A stretch of DNA of 64,000 nucleotides from Caprella mutica (GCA_947561585.1 CANNZV010001032.1:205500-269499); one strand, 5' to 3'; positions 37,296 through 46,054 are shown, counted from the stretch's first letter. A program made the numbers and translations. The notes: generated by a model not told the origin, from the letters alone.

Positions 37296-38378
37296 CTAGA
37301 GTTTCGCCAGGCTGTCGTCGAGCGCGTTGAGCACGATGTCCATGCTCTCATCCGTCTCGTCTCCCATATTGGAGATGCGGAAGGTCTTTCCTTTTACTTT
37401 GCCATAGCCACCATCGATGATGAGGGAGTGATTCTCACGGAGCAAGGCGATCAAGGCAGGAATATCCGTTTCCTTATTGTTCGCCACACAAGTGAGGGCC
37501 TTGGAGCGGTAGTCTTCAGGAGCGAAGAACTCGTAGCCGTGTTTCTCGACCCAGGCATGAACCTTGGCATTAAGACGGGCATGACGTGCGTAGCGGTTCT
37601 CGATGCCTTCGGCTTCGATCTCGCGGAGCTTGGCGCGCAAGCCGTAGATTAATGAGATGCACGGGGTGCTCGGCGTCATGTCTTTCTCGTGGTTCTTCTT
37701 AAACTCGAGGAAGTCGAAGTAGTAGCCGCGATCATGTTGCTCGGCCGCTCTAGCAAAGGCACGCTCGGAACAAGTGAAGAGTGCAAGGCCAGGGGGGAGC
37801 GCGAGTGCTTTCTGAGAGCCTGTGAGCATAACATCAATGCCAAGGTCATCGACTGGCGTAGGAACCGTCGTGAATGACGAAACGGTATCGACCACGCTGC
37901 AGACATCAGGATATTTCTTGAGCACGGCAGCGATCTCTTCGAGATCGCTGAGCACGCCGGTGGAAGTTTCGCTGTGAACGAGCGTCACAGTATCGAACTC
38001 ACCAGTGGCTAATTTGGCGTCGAGAGCCGCAGGATCGATTGGTTGCCCCCATTCAGAAGTGAGAGCCTCGGCTTCCTTGCCGCAGCGTTTGGATACATCG
38101 ATCCACTTGTCTGAGAAGGCTCCGCAGCAGCAGTTGAGCACCTTCTTGCTGACCAAGTTACGAATGGCTCCTTCCATCACGCCCCAGGCGGACGAAGTGC
38201 TTAGAAAGACAGGGTTCTTCGTTTCAAACAAGGACTGAAGCAGTGGCTGGCAGTCGGCATAAAGCGCCTGAAACTCCTTGCCGCGGTGCCCAATCATGGG
38301 CTCCTGCATAGCTTCATATGTCGCGTCCGATACATTGATCGGACCTGGATTGTAGAGCTTAATCTTCTGAGAACTCAT
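37296..38378 (-). CDS. Class V aminotransferase (alanine--glyoxylate / serine--pyruvate type)
   Basis: The ATG at 38378 gives a natural family start (IKLYNPGPINVSDATYEAM); the frame extends to 38516 but those residues are Pro-rich and unlike the family. About 360 residues. PLP-binding features are TSSAWGVMEGAIRNL, the Asp in VVDTVSSF, and the Schiff-base Lys in TGSQKALALPPG. C-terminal residues GYGKVKGKTFRISNMGD also match. Likely reactions are serine or alanine to glyoxylate or pyruvate transamination, for example in glyoxylate or serine metabolism. Short spacing and opposite orientation to the methyltransferase gene suggest a separate promoter. Confidence 0.88.
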   Translation of the reverse strand: MSSQKIKLYNPGPINVSDATYEAMQEPMIGHRGKEFQALYADCQPLLQSLFETKNPVFLSTSSAWGVMEGAIRNLVSKKVLNCCCGAFSDKWIDVSKRCGKEAEALTSEWGQPIDPAALDAKLATGEFDTVTLVHSETSTGVLSDLEEIAAVLKKYPDVCSVVDTVSSFTTVPTPVDDLGIDVMLTGSQKALALPPGLALFTCSERAFARAAEQHDRGYYFDFLEFKKNHEKDMTPSTPCISLIYGLRAKLREIEAEGIENRYARHARLNAKVHAWVEKHGYEFFAPEDYRSKALTCVANNKETDIPALIALLRENHSLIIDGGYGKVKGKTFRISNMGDETDESMDIVLNALDDSLAKL

Positions 38379-38494
38379 CGAGTAGGGATACGTCCCGGGT
38401 CCGTAGCGGTGACTAGGAAACCGCGCAACTGGAGAATGGCCAGGCGGCAGGTGATCTTCTTGCGGCGGATGAATGTCTGCCGTAGGCAAGAGCG

Positions 38495-39358
38495 ATGGCA
38501 AAGGACATCTCTCCAAAGACGCATTTCCGCGGGTATGCGATTCCTGGACCTACGGTACCGGGACCAGGAGATGATCCGGAACTGGTTGTGGGTGAGGGAG
38601 AGACGTTGGACGTTCTATGTGGGCACTACCGAGTCTTTCAGCTGAAGAAGGGGCATCGTTACTCGACCGATGATCTGCTCACTGCGTGGTATGGAACGTC
38701 TTGGTGTCCGTGTGCGCGATCAATCCTCGATCTGGGCAGCGGGATTGGCACGGTGGCGATGGTGGCTGCGTGGCGTCTTCCTGGGGCAGACGTGGTTACC
38801 GTAGAGGCACAGTCTGAAAGTGTCAGGCTGGCACGTAAATCTGTTCGATGGAATGGTCTGAAATCGCGATTCGATATCCGTGAGGGCGATTTGCGAAATG
38901 CTGATACATTGCGAGCTGACGAGCGGTTCGATTTGGTATTAGGAAGCCCGCCCTACTTTCCTTTGGGTTCAGGCGTCGAGGGGGATCATCCACAGAAGGT
39001 GGCTTGCCGCTTTGAAGTGCGTGGGACGATAGCGGACTACTGTGAGACCGCAGCGCGTCACCTCGAGATTGGAGGGATGTTCGCGTGTGTTTTTCCAGTC
39101 AATCCCGTTGATCAACTAGTTCGGGTGAGAGCCGGTGCGGTAGCTGCTGGGCTTGCCATTGTTCGTCAGCGATCGATTGTCTTACGTGAAGGCGAACCTC
39201 CGCTGTTGGGCGTGTTCGTGATGATGAGGCGGGGGGACCTGCCGGATTCGATGCACGATCAGACTTGGGAAGAGCCCGCGCTCGTCATCCGGAGTGCTGA
39301 TGGGTCGGTGCATCCTGAATACGCAGCTGTGAAGCTGGGCTTCGGCTTTCCTCCGTGA
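38495..39358 (+). CDS. tRNA1(Val) A37 N6-methyltransferase-like (TrmN6 family)
   Basis: A 287-residue Rossmann-fold methyltransferase. Visible are an N-terminal VFQLKKGHRYSTDDLLTAW segment like that of TrmN6/YfiC, motif I LDLGSGIGTVAMVAAW for S-adenosylmethionine, the acidic VEAQ loop, and GSPPYFP in place of the usual N-P-P-Y catalytic motif (Ser replaces Asn). The C-terminal part is typical for the family, then a variable end. It would methylate adenine in a tRNA. The Ser substitution is unusual but occurs in related enzymes, so exact target is uncertain. Its 5' end overlaps the longer frame of the aminotransferase gene, supporting the shorter start of that gene. Confidence 0.75.
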   Translation: MAKDISPKTHFRGYAIPGPTVPGPGDDPELVVGEGETLDVLCGHYRVFQLKKGHRYSTDDLLTAWYGTSWCPCARSILDLGSGIGTVAMVAAWRLPGADVVTVEAQSESVRLARKSVRWNGLKSRFDIREGDLRNADTLRADERFDLVLGSPPYFPLGSGVEGDHPQKVACRFEVRGTIADYCETAARHLEIGGMFACVFPVNPVDQLVRVRAGAVAAGLAIVRQRSIVLREGEPPLLGVFVMMRRGDLPDSMHDQTWEEPALVIRSADGSVHPEYAAVKLGFGFPP

Positions 39359-39359
39359 A

Positions 39360-39548
39360 CTAGAAGCGGCGACTGAATAGCTCTGTCACTCCTTCCTTCG
39401 TCTCCGATACGTTCTCGTTGGCCTGATGGCCGATATTTTTCAGGCTTGGGCCTGCGTAGTGAACCACGATGCCGATGACGATAATCGCCATGATGAGTTG
39501 GTTGAGGCCAAACCCACATTCGCTCTTGTTGTGCTTCTTAATGGTCAT
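39360..39548 (-). CDS. Small prepilin-like membrane protein, 62 residues
   Basis: A short protein with a charged N terminus (MTIKKHNKSECG), then FGLNQLIMAIIVIGIVVHYA, a hydrophobic helix, and a soluble tail rich in Asn, Glu and Ser. The pattern of basic leader, Gly, Phe and hydrophobic helix recalls class III (type IV prepilin) signal peptides, where cleavage occurs after Gly. The conserved Glu at mature position 5 is replaced by Gln. The small size resembles Flp-type pilins, although the sequence differs. A prepilin peptidase gene lies elsewhere in this window. The gene converges with the methyltransferase. Function is not established; a plain small membrane protein is the alternative. Confidence 0.6.
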   Translation of the reverse strand: MTIKKHNKSECGFGLNQLIMAIIVIGIVVHYAGPSLKNIGHQANENVSETKEGVTELFSRRF

Positions 39549-39696
39549 TTCTGCGAGGTCGTTAAATGTTGATTCTAGAATATGAGGTAATTTCCATAAT
39601 TATCAAGCTTATGATGGCTTGGGAATCAAAGTTGAGAAAGGTCGCTGACTACTATGCTCTCGCCATGGCATGTTCAGGCCGCTACTGCTTCTAATC

Positions 39697-40860
39697 ATGG
39701 AAACGCCAAAGGAGAACGAACAGTACCCGATTTCCCAGCGACTAGCCTCGCTCGATGCGCTTCGAGGATTCGACATGATGTTCATCATGGGAGGCGACTC
39801 GATCGGCCATGCCCTGGAGCACTGGAAAGCGGCGGAGTCAGGACCTCTGCATACCTTGGCGACTCAGTTGAACCATGTGGCCTGGGAAGGCTTTCGATTC
39901 TACGACCTGATCTTCCCGCTCTTTGTCTTTATTGCAGGTATCTCGCTTGTCTTCTCCTTAGCAAAGGCACAGGCCAATGGGAATCGTGCGGCTGCTGCCA
40001 AGCGCGTGATTGTGAGAGGCCTCCTTCTCTATGTGATAGGGATTCTCTACTACGGAGGGTGGGGGAATGTGACAGAAGGACGGGAAGGCATTGAAGGTAT
40101 TCGCCTCTTCGGAGTGCTTCAACGAATAGCGATTGCTTACATGGGAGCTGGGCTGCTCTATCTTTACCTCAAACCACGTGGCCTTGTTGTCGCGTTGGTG
40201 GGTTTACTTGGGGGTTATTGGGCACTGTTGAGCTTCGTGCCTATGCCAGGGCTTGAGTCCGTAAGTTTTGAGGAAGGGAAGAATATCGTCAATTGGGTCG
40301 ATTCTAAATACGTGCCATTCTTCAAATGGGATGGAGCACATGATCCCGAGGGATTACTTTCAAACGTTCCCGCAATTGGGACGTGTTTGTTAGGTGTCTT
40401 TGTGGGAATGTTTCTGAGAGATCCACGAACGACGGGACAACAGAAGACACTTTGGTTAGCTGGCGCTGGTGTGTTAGCAATTGTTCTCGGTCACCTTTGG
40501 GGAATGCAGTTTCCCGTGATCAAGAAACTCTGGACGAGCAGTTATGTCCTGATTGCCGCAGGATGGAGCGCGATTCTGATGGCGCTATTCTACTGGGCCA
40601 TCGATGTGAAAGGGAATGCCCAAGCGCGCTGGGTCCAACCATTTATCTGGATCGGATTGAATCCAATCACGATCTATTTGATAGGCAATGTGATGAACCT
40701 CGATGAAATTGCCAGACGTGTGCTTGGTGGTCCCATCAACGGCTTTGCCGATGGGCTATCTCCAGGCTTAGGTAATGTGATCCTATCACTAGGCGGCATT
40801 CTGCTAGGTGTCGCAATCTGCTGGTGGCTACACCGCCGGAAACTCTACTTCCGAGTGTGA
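39697..40860 (+). CDS. DUF5009/HGSNAT-like membrane acyltransferase
   Basis: About 387 residues from the ATG at 39697 (the frame opens at 39670, but METPKENEQYP gives a normal start). Ten or more membrane helices are predicted. Family signatures: RLASLDALRGFDMMFIMG near residues 16-33, FRFYDLIFPLFVFIAGISLVFS, RGLLLYVIG, GVLQRIAIAYMGAGLL, and LLSNVPAIGTCLLGVFVG near the middle. This group is related to heparan-alpha-glucosaminide N-acetyltransferase and is common in Bacteroidota and Verrucomicrobiota with polysaccharide-degrading lifestyles. It would transfer an acetyl group across the membrane onto a sugar. The substrate is unknown. Confidence 0.85.
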   Translation: METPKENEQYPISQRLASLDALRGFDMMFIMGGDSIGHALEHWKAAESGPLHTLATQLNHVAWEGFRFYDLIFPLFVFIAGISLVFSLAKAQANGNRAAAAKRVIVRGLLLYVIGILYYGGWGNVTEGREGIEGIRLFGVLQRIAIAYMGAGLLYLYLKPRGLVVALVGLLGGYWALLSFVPMPGLESVSFEEGKNIVNWVDSKYVPFFKWDGAHDPEGLLSNVPAIGTCLLGVFVGMFLRDPRTTGQQKTLWLAGAGVLAIVLGHLWGMQFPVIKKLWTSSYVLIAAGWSAILMALFYWAIDVKGNAQARWVQPFIWIGLNPITIYLIGNVMNLDEIARRVLGGPINGFADGLSPGLGNVILSLGGILLGVAICWWLHRRKLYFRV

Positions 40861-40907
40861 GACTGTCGTGGATCACTCCGTGGTCCTACGCTGTGTCCCA
40901 TTACAAA

Positions 40908-40940
40908 GAAAGGCGCATCCCCATGAGGAATGCGCCTTTC
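40908..40940 (-). terminator. Terminator hairpin after glutamine synthetase gene
   Basis: An 11-bp perfect stem (GAAAGGCGCAT / ATGCGCCTTTC) with an 11-base loop. It is followed on the minus strand by TTTGTAA, so it ends glnII transcription. The symmetry also lets it serve the convergent DUF5009 gene, whose stop is 48 bases away. Confidence 0.85.
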
Positions 40941-40962
40941 GTAATACAATTTAGACAAGGTC

Positions 40963-41973
40963 TTAGCCTGCGTCCTGGATGGTCTTGAGGATCCGTCCAG
41001 CGATGGCGTAAGGGTCGCCCTGTGAATTTGGACGACGATCTTCAAGGTAACCCTTCCAGTCATTCTTGGCGAATGCGTGAGGGACACGAATAGAGGCGCC
41101 TCGGTCAGCGATGCCCCATGAGAAGGTATCGATGGCTTGAGTCTCGTGGAGGCCAGTCAGACGCATTTGGTTGTCTGGACCGTAGACAGCGATGTGCTCT
41201 TCCATGTTATTCTTGAAGGAATCCATGACCTTCTCAAAGTACTCCTTACCGCCTTCTTCGCGGAGTTTCTTGGTGGAGAAGTTGGCGTGCATGCCAGAGC
41301 CATTCCAATCCGTATCACCGAGTGGTTTACAATGGTATTCTACATCGACGCCATAGCTTTCGCAGACGCGCTCGAGGATGTAGCGAGCGACCCAAACTTG
41401 GTCAGCAGCACTAGCGGATCCCTTGCCGAAGACCTGGAATTCCCATTGGCCTTTGGCGACCTCAGCATTGATGCCTTCGTGGTTGATGCCAGCGTCGAGA
41501 CAGATATCGAGATGCTCTTCTACGATCTGGCGAGCGACGTCACCAACGTTCTTGAAGCCAACACCGGTGTAGTAGGGCCCCTGTGGTGCTGGGTAGCCGT
41601 TCTTAGGAAAGCCTAAGGGGCGACCATCTTCGTAGAGGAAATACTCTTGTTCAAAGCCAAACCAAGCATCGGGATCATCAGGGATACCGGCGCGGGTGTT
41701 GGATGGGTGTGGTTCACCGCTAGGCAGCATGACTTCGCACATGACGAGGCCGCCGTTCTTACGAGTGCTGTCTGGATAGACAGAGACGGGCTTAAGAATG
41801 CAGTCGGAGTCGCTTCCGTCAGCTTGCTGGGTGGAGCTACCGTCAAATCCCCATTCGGGCAATTGATCGAGACTAGGGAAGGAGTCGAACTCTTTCACCA
41901 TGGTCTTGCCACGGAGATTGGCGACAGGCGTGTAGCCGTCTAGCCAGAGGTATTCGAGTTTGAATTTGGGCAT
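40963..41973 (-). CDS. glnII: Glutamine synthetase, short GSII (eukaryotic-like) type
   Basis: A 336-residue enzyme, shorter than the usual GSI and matching GSII. Signatures include LEYLWLDGYTPVANLRGKT at the N terminus, PEWGFDGSSTQQADG, EQEYFLYED with the metal-binding glutamates, GINHEGINAEVAKGQWEFQ, WNGSGMHANFSTKK and NDWKGYLEDRRPNSQGDPY. It joins ammonia to glutamate with ATP in the cytoplasm. GSII enzymes are not adenylylated like GSI, so control is expected at transcription. A candidate sigma-54 promoter lies 76 bases upstream, and a clear terminator follows. With PII at 25611 it forms a nitrogen-assimilation theme. Confidence 0.95.
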   Translation of the reverse strand: MPKFKLEYLWLDGYTPVANLRGKTMVKEFDSFPSLDQLPEWGFDGSSTQQADGSDSDCILKPVSVYPDSTRKNGGLVMCEVMLPSGEPHPSNTRAGIPDDPDAWFGFEQEYFLYEDGRPLGFPKNGYPAPQGPYYTGVGFKNVGDVARQIVEEHLDICLDAGINHEGINAEVAKGQWEFQVFGKGSASAADQVWVARYILERVCESYGVDVEYHCKPLGDTDWNGSGMHANFSTKKLREEGGKEYFEKVMDSFKNNMEEHIAVYGPDNQMRLTGLHETQAIDTFSWGIADRGASIRVPHAFAKNDWKGYLEDRRPNSQGDPYAIAGRILKTIQDAG

Positions 41974-42048
41974 CGTGTCGTTCTTGTGTTTTATGGTTAG
42001 GGTGTTGGAGAATTAGATGTTCAGAATCCCCAACGCTGATGGGTCTTG

Positions 42049-42064
42049 AGCACGTTATATGCCA
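42049..42064 (-). promoter_or_regulatory. Candidate sigma-54 (-24/-12) promoter for glutamine synthetase
   Basis: On the minus strand the site reads TGGCATATAACGTGCT, with the -24 GG and -12 GC separated by exactly ten bases, as in the consensus TGGCAC-N5-TTGCW. Five of six and three of four positions match in the two halves. It lies 76 bases before the glnII ATG. NtrC-type activation is an inference; only a partial half-site (GGTGC) is visible further upstream. Confidence 0.6.
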
Positions 42065-42158
42065 GGTGTCTTCAATTTAAAGCACATTCTATTAGGCTTC
42101 TCTTGAGGAGCACCCGAATGGCTAAATTGATACAGAGCTGGCTTTTTTTAGACAGGTT

Positions 42159-43145
42159 TTAGCTGAGGAGGTCCTTCACGGCTTCGCGCTCTTCGTTGAG
42201 CTCTTTCACTGAAGCGTCGATCTTGGCCCGGCTGAAGTCATTGATTTCGATGCCCTCTGCCACGCTCCAGGTGCCGTCAGCGTTGGTGCGAATCGGGAGG
42301 GACGCGATGAGTCCTTCGTCTACACCGTAGCTACCATCGGAACAGACGCAGACGCTATTCACATCCCACTGAGGAGTTGGGGTTGTCAGACAGCGGACAG
42401 AGTCGACGATGGCATTGGCTGCAGAGGCCGCAGAAGAGGCGCCACGTGCTTTAATGATTGCTGCGCCGCGTTGCTGGACGGTGCTGATGAACTCGTCCTT
42501 GAGCCAGGCCTCATCAGAAATGACGGACGTGGCGGGCTGGCCACCGATCTTGGCTGTGTAAAAGTCAGGGTACTGCGTGGCGGAGTGATTTCCCCAGATG
42601 ATCATCTGGCTGACCTTGCTCACATGCACGTCAGCCTTGGCGGCCAACTGAGACTTAGCGCGATTCTCGTCGAGCTTGGTCATGGCAAACCAGCGATCAT
42701 TCGGCACGTCCTTCGCATTGTTCATCGCAATGAGACAGTTGGTATTGCAAGGATTGCCGACGACTAGCGTACGCACATCGGAAGCTGCATTCTTCTGAAT
42801 GGCTTGGCCTTGACCGGTGAAGATCTTGCCGTTGATGCCTAACAAATCCTTACGCTCCATACCTGCCTTGCGAGGAACACTTCCTACGAGGAGTGACCAG
42901 TTGGTGCCGCGGAAGCCTTCATTGAGGTCAGCGGTAGGCACGACTTCCTGTAGCAGTGGGAATGCGCAGTCATCAAGTTCCATGACGACACCTTCAAGCG
43001 CAGGCAAAGCAGGCTCGATCTCGATGAGGCGTAGGTTAACGGGCTGATCTGGGCCAAACATGGCGCCAGAGGCGATGCGGAAGAGAAGGGCGTAACCGAT
43101 TTGTCCGGCAGCACCGGTGACGGAGACTGTGATAGGATCTTTCAT
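42159..43145 (-). CDS. mdh: Malate dehydrogenase
   Basis: A 328-residue enzyme of the cytosolic-type (MDH2/chloroplast-like) malate dehydrogenase group. Seen are the NAD-binding start [38 protein letters not shown], substrate-binding [36 protein letters not shown], and the active-site His in [13 protein letters not shown]. It interconverts malate and oxaloacetate in the citric acid cycle. It ends the minus-strand run malQ-like, gmhA, mdh, with a 41-base gap to gmhA, so it may be co-transcribed with them or have its own promoter. Confidence 0.95.
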   Translation of the reverse strand: MKDPITVSVTGAAGQIGYALLFRIASGAMFGPDQPVNLRLIEIEPALPALEGVVMELDDCAFPLLQEVVPTADLNEGFRGTNWSLLVGSVPRKAGMERKDLLGINGKIFTGQGQAIQKNAASDVRTLVVGNPCNTNCLIAMNNAKDVPNDRWFAMTKLDENRAKSQLAAKADVHVSKVSQMIIWGNHSATQYPDFYTAKIGGQPATSVISDEAWLKDEFISTVQQRGAAIIKARGASSAASAANAIVDSVRCLTTPTPQWDVNSVCVCSDGSYGVDEGLIASLPIRTNADGTWSVAEGIEINDFSRAKIDASVKELNEEREAVKDLLS

Positions 43146-43186
43146 GCGTTTGGGTCTACTTAGGTTCGTGTATTGGTGTTAGAGAT

Positions 43187-43783
43187 TTATAGTTCAGCGG
43201 GCATGTCGAATAGCGTGTGTTCAATAGTCAGACACAGCGTGTGGATGATTACCTGATGGACTTCTTGAATACGTGCGGTCGACGTGCAGGGGACGATGAT
43301 TTCGGCATCGGCTAGGCCAGCGCAATTGCCACCATCTTTCCCTAACAAAGATACGGTTTTCATGTCCGCCGCTTTCGCCACTTCTAGCGCGCGTGTCACA
43401 TTCGGAGACTGGCCGCTGGTAGAAATGGCCACTAGGACATCGCCGGGCCGACCTAATCCTCGTATCTGTCTAGCGAAGACGTCATGATAGCCGTAGTCAT
43501 TTGCAGTGGCTGTGAGACAACTGCTATCAGCAGTCAGAGCAATGGCGGGAAGCGGCGCACGATCATTCTTCAGCCTGCAAAGAAGTTCCGTGGTAAAGTG
43601 TGAGGCGTCAGCAGCGCTCCCGCCATTTCCACAAGCGTAGAGGTGATGGCCGGCACCGAGTGACTCAGTGATCAGCGAGGCCGCACGTGCCACCGCTGGC
43701 GCGAGCACAGTGGAAGCCTCCAAGCTGGCGATGCTGGCCTGGATCTGACTGTGATAAATGCTTTCGCCGTCACTGCTCGACAT
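43187..43783 (-). CDS. gmhA: Phosphoheptose isomerase (SIS domain)
   Basis: The ATG at 43783 begins a 198-residue SIS-domain protein; the open frame reaches 43972 but overlaps the upstream gene. Features are LYACGNGGSAADASHFTTEL (sugar-phosphate loop), DYGYHDVFARQIRGLGRPGDVLVAISTSGQS and the C-terminal active-site His in RIQEVHQVIIHTLC. It isomerises sedoheptulose 7-phosphate to D-glycero-D-manno-heptose 7-phosphate, the first step to ADP-heptose for the LPS core. It fits with the RfaE2-like domain at 28817, though not adjacent. It follows the glucanotransferase-like gene by 31 bases. Confidence 0.9.
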   Translation of the reverse strand: MSSSDGESIYHSQIQASIASLEASTVLAPAVARAASLITESLGAGHHLYACGNGGSAADASHFTTELLCRLKNDRAPLPAIALTADSSCLTATANDYGYHDVFARQIRGLGRPGDVLVAISTSGQSPNVTRALEVAKAADMKTVSLLGKDGGNCAGLADAEIIVPCTSTARIQEVHQVIIHTLCLTIEHTLFDMPAEL

Positions 43784-43814
43784 GGGCGCACCTGAACATC
43801 CACCGCGAGCCTTG

Positions 43815-45269
43815 TCACACGGATTCCACTGGTTTTTCCAGAGGAGCCTCAAGTCGAGAGGTCTGGTGGAGGATCTTACGAAACTCGTGGCGGAAGGTTT
43901 CCCAGTCCTCGTTCTCCATGATGGCGCGGGGCCCTTTCCCGTAGCGGGCCAGCCAGTTCGAACCCGGGTCATTCTCCAGACCTGCGAGGTCCAAGTAGGA
44001 GATCTGCACGTGCTTGGCAGGGTATTGGAAGAGCTTGCGCAAGAGTGCTAGAGTTGTCTTGAGGTCGTAACTCTTTGGATTCACAGCCCACTGATTTTTC
44101 AGGCGACGGCGGAAGGTCTTGTCATTTGCCCAGAGGCGGCGCAGGGAGTTGGCACCGAAGGAGGAGAAGCTCATCTGTGCGTTGGCGCCCGGAGGGGTCA
44201 GCTGGCCATTCGGGGCGGGCCAGAGCTGGGCAGACTCCATGGATAACGATGGCAGGCTTTCCCAAGCGATCTTGATCGTCGAGGCCGTCGTCTCAGAAAC
44301 ATGCGGGTTCGGCAACTGGTGTATGAAGCTCTTGAGGTCCTCGTCTTGATCGAGCTGTCGGATGGTCTGGCGAAAGTCAGGGATTCGGAACTGGTCGAAG
44401 ATCGGGCTGAGGCGACGTAGTCTCGTTTCCAAATGCCCCAGAAGGTTGTCTTCACAGATCGCGGTTTGTCTACCCGAGTTCGTCTCGATACGGAAGCCGT
44501 TTGGTTCTTTGAAAAACTCAGCGCAGTGAGGGGAGATGCCGCAGTTGAGATCGGTGGTGAGCTGGATCTCCAAGCGCTCTGCATGGGCGCGCACGTCACG
44601 CCACTGGCTATCAGCGATCCATTGTACGTAAGCGTAGAAGGCGAGCTGACGCTCTACAGATTCAGGCTTCTTAGCGGAGATAGCCGCCACGAATTGGCGA
44701 GCGTCCTCATACATTCCGTAGTCCTCACTCCAGTCTTCCCAGGATTCTTGGCCCTGCTCGAAGTCCATCAGCATCCGATACATACAGTAATCAGGAAGCC
44801 ACTTCTGCTCTCGCTTGCAGAAGCGATGATAGTCACGTGAACGGCTGGTACCCTTGAGGAAATGCCGGTCCCAGAAATGTTCGAAAGCCTGCCAGAGAAG
44901 GTCGAGTTTCACTTTCTTCACCCTGCTGTAGGCTAGCCCCTCGCCACTCGGACTGTTGGTCGAGGAAGCCTTAGTGATCTTGTCGTAAGCGGCTGATTGG
45001 AGATCATCCAGCGTCCACGGCGAGACATCTAACAAGATGGGATCGAGCGCATAGACGCTCACTGGCGAAGAGGGATCATTTCCCTTCACCGTTTCCTGAA
45101 TAGGGAGCACGGTCAGCGATTGTAGGCCCACTGCATGAGCAAGATCGAGAAGCTCATGAACGACCTGCGTGTCTCCACAGCCAAGGTCGCCATCGCGAGG
45201 AATAGCAAAGACTGGCACCTCGAGTCCAGCGGATCGGGTGGCTTTGGTCATTGGAGAAGCTGCAATCAT
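43815..45269 (-). CDS. Degenerate 4-alpha-glucanotransferase-like protein (GH77)
   Basis: A 484-residue MalQ-like protein. The N-terminal GDLGCGDTQVVHELLDLAHAVGL, the SLTVLPIQET and SPVSVYALDPILLDVSP segments (family: SPY...SAFALNPLYI), FAYVQW, and the C-terminal LLRKLFQYPAKHVQISYLDLAG...NDPGSNWLAR all follow GH77 order. A CEDNLLGHLETRLRRL segment aligns with the acid/base motif AEDLG. However, the RxDHFRGF segment with the nucleophile Asp and the late THD segment are not recognisable, and the middle is shortened. The protein therefore may not be an active transglycosidase; a regulatory or carbohydrate-binding role is possible. Two ATG codons (45269, 45251) could start it. Confidence 0.75.
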   Translation of the reverse strand: MIAASPMTKATRSAGLEVPVFAIPRDGDLGCGDTQVVHELLDLAHAVGLQSLTVLPIQETVKGNDPSSPVSVYALDPILLDVSPWTLDDLQSAAYDKITKASSTNSPSGEGLAYSRVKKVKLDLLWQAFEHFWDRHFLKGTSRSRDYHRFCKREQKWLPDYCMYRMLMDFEQGQESWEDWSEDYGMYEDARQFVAAISAKKPESVERQLAFYAYVQWIADSQWRDVRAHAERLEIQLTTDLNCGISPHCAEFFKEPNGFRIETNSGRQTAICEDNLLGHLETRLRRLSPIFDQFRIPDFRQTIRQLDQDEDLKSFIHQLPNPHVSETTASTIKIAWESLPSLSMESAQLWPAPNGQLTPPGANAQMSFSSFGANSLRRLWANDKTFRRRLKNQWAVNPKSYDLKTTLALLRKLFQYPAKHVQISYLDLAGLENDPGSNWLARYGKGPRAIMENEDWETFRHEFRKILHQTSRLEAPLEKPVESV

Positions 45270-45294
45270 TGCGGTTGCTTAAGACAACCTGATA

Positions 45295-45327
45295 AATTTA
45301 TTAAAATCTAGAAATTTTTAATAAATT
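45295..45327. repeat. AT-only 12-bp inverted repeat
   Basis: Arms AATTTATTAAAA and TTTTAATAAATT are perfect complements, separated by nine bases. The element lies 26 bases upstream of the glucanotransferase-like start codon (minus strand) and downstream of the amidase gene, so it may be an operator, promoter element or weak terminator. Confidence 0.6.
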
Positions 45328-45383
45328 CGCTCCTTCTAGTAAGTTTCTCTGTCCATGGACGCTCGACCAGGGGCGGGTTTTGG

Positions 45384-46046
45384 TTAGAGCTGGGCGTGAT
45401 AGACCCGGATCGAGCCTTTAAACCGGGCCCATTTCTCTTGAAGTTTCCCGTCTTCCAATAGCAATCCGGGGCAGTTCTTGTAGCCCATGTCTTTCTGATC
45501 ATCGAACCGAATGCGCTTCCAGTGTTGATGGGGCACAACATTGGCGAGAGGTATCTTATGCCGCTTCATGAGTAAGGCCGCGAGCTTGGCCGTGCGATCA
45601 ATGGTCTGGACGGCGTCGTTTCCATCGTTCTCACACATTTCGATGCCGATTGATTCGCGGTTGCCCTGTCCCTCGTAGTCGGCGTGTTGACCTTGCTCCG
45701 TATCAGGGAGGCTCTGAAAGACCGAGGCTTGGTCGACTTGATAGTGCCACGAGAGAAAGCCTAACGAATTGTGCGTCGATTTGAACGAACCGTTCTGCTG
45801 AGCGCGCGCGTGAGTTCTAGCATCAGCACCACTTGAGGTGTTCGCCGTCGAGTGGATGGTGATGAACTTTGGCTTCATCGGAAGTTGCTTCTTGCGAGCT
45901 TGCTTACCAGACTCGATCATGAGGCTAGCATCGATGTCAAAGAGGCCCCATGATTTAGGTAGCGTGGGCTTCTTTACTTGGCCCTGGAGCCCAAGAATCG
46001 CTATAAAGATACAGAAGGGTCCTAGGGTTGCGGTAGAGATTTTCAT
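45384..46046 (-). CDS. N-acetylmuramoyl-L-alanine amidase (amidase 2 family)
   Basis: A 220-residue protein with a likely signal peptide (LGPFCIFIAILGLQGQ). The amidase-2 zinc site is seen in FITIHSTANT (first His), FLSWHYQVD, ESIGIEMCEN (Glu) and VVPHQHWKRIR...KNCPGLLL (second His and Cys). It cleaves the amide between MurNAc and the stem peptide, probably in the periplasm. The stop is 9 bases from the LOG-family gene upstream in the same direction, so an operon is likely. The ends of the motifs are typical of AmpD/PGRP-type enzymes, with a cysteine as third zinc ligand. Confidence 0.85.
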   Translation of the reverse strand: MKISTATLGPFCIFIAILGLQGQVKKPTLPKSWGLFDIDASLMIESGKQARKKQLPMKPKFITIHSTANTSSGADARTHARAQQNGSFKSTHNSLGFLSWHYQVDQASVFQSLPDTEQGQHADYEGQGNRESIGIEMCENDGNDAVQTIDRTAKLAALLMKRHKIPLANVVPHQHWKRIRFDDQKDMGYKNCPGLLLEDGKLQEKWARFKGSIRVYHAQL

Positions 46047-46054
46047 GGCAAGGT

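Noticed and set aside
38379..38516. Upstream extension of the class V aminotransferase
   Set aside because: Pro-rich residues not typical of the family, overlapping the divergent methyltransferase start.
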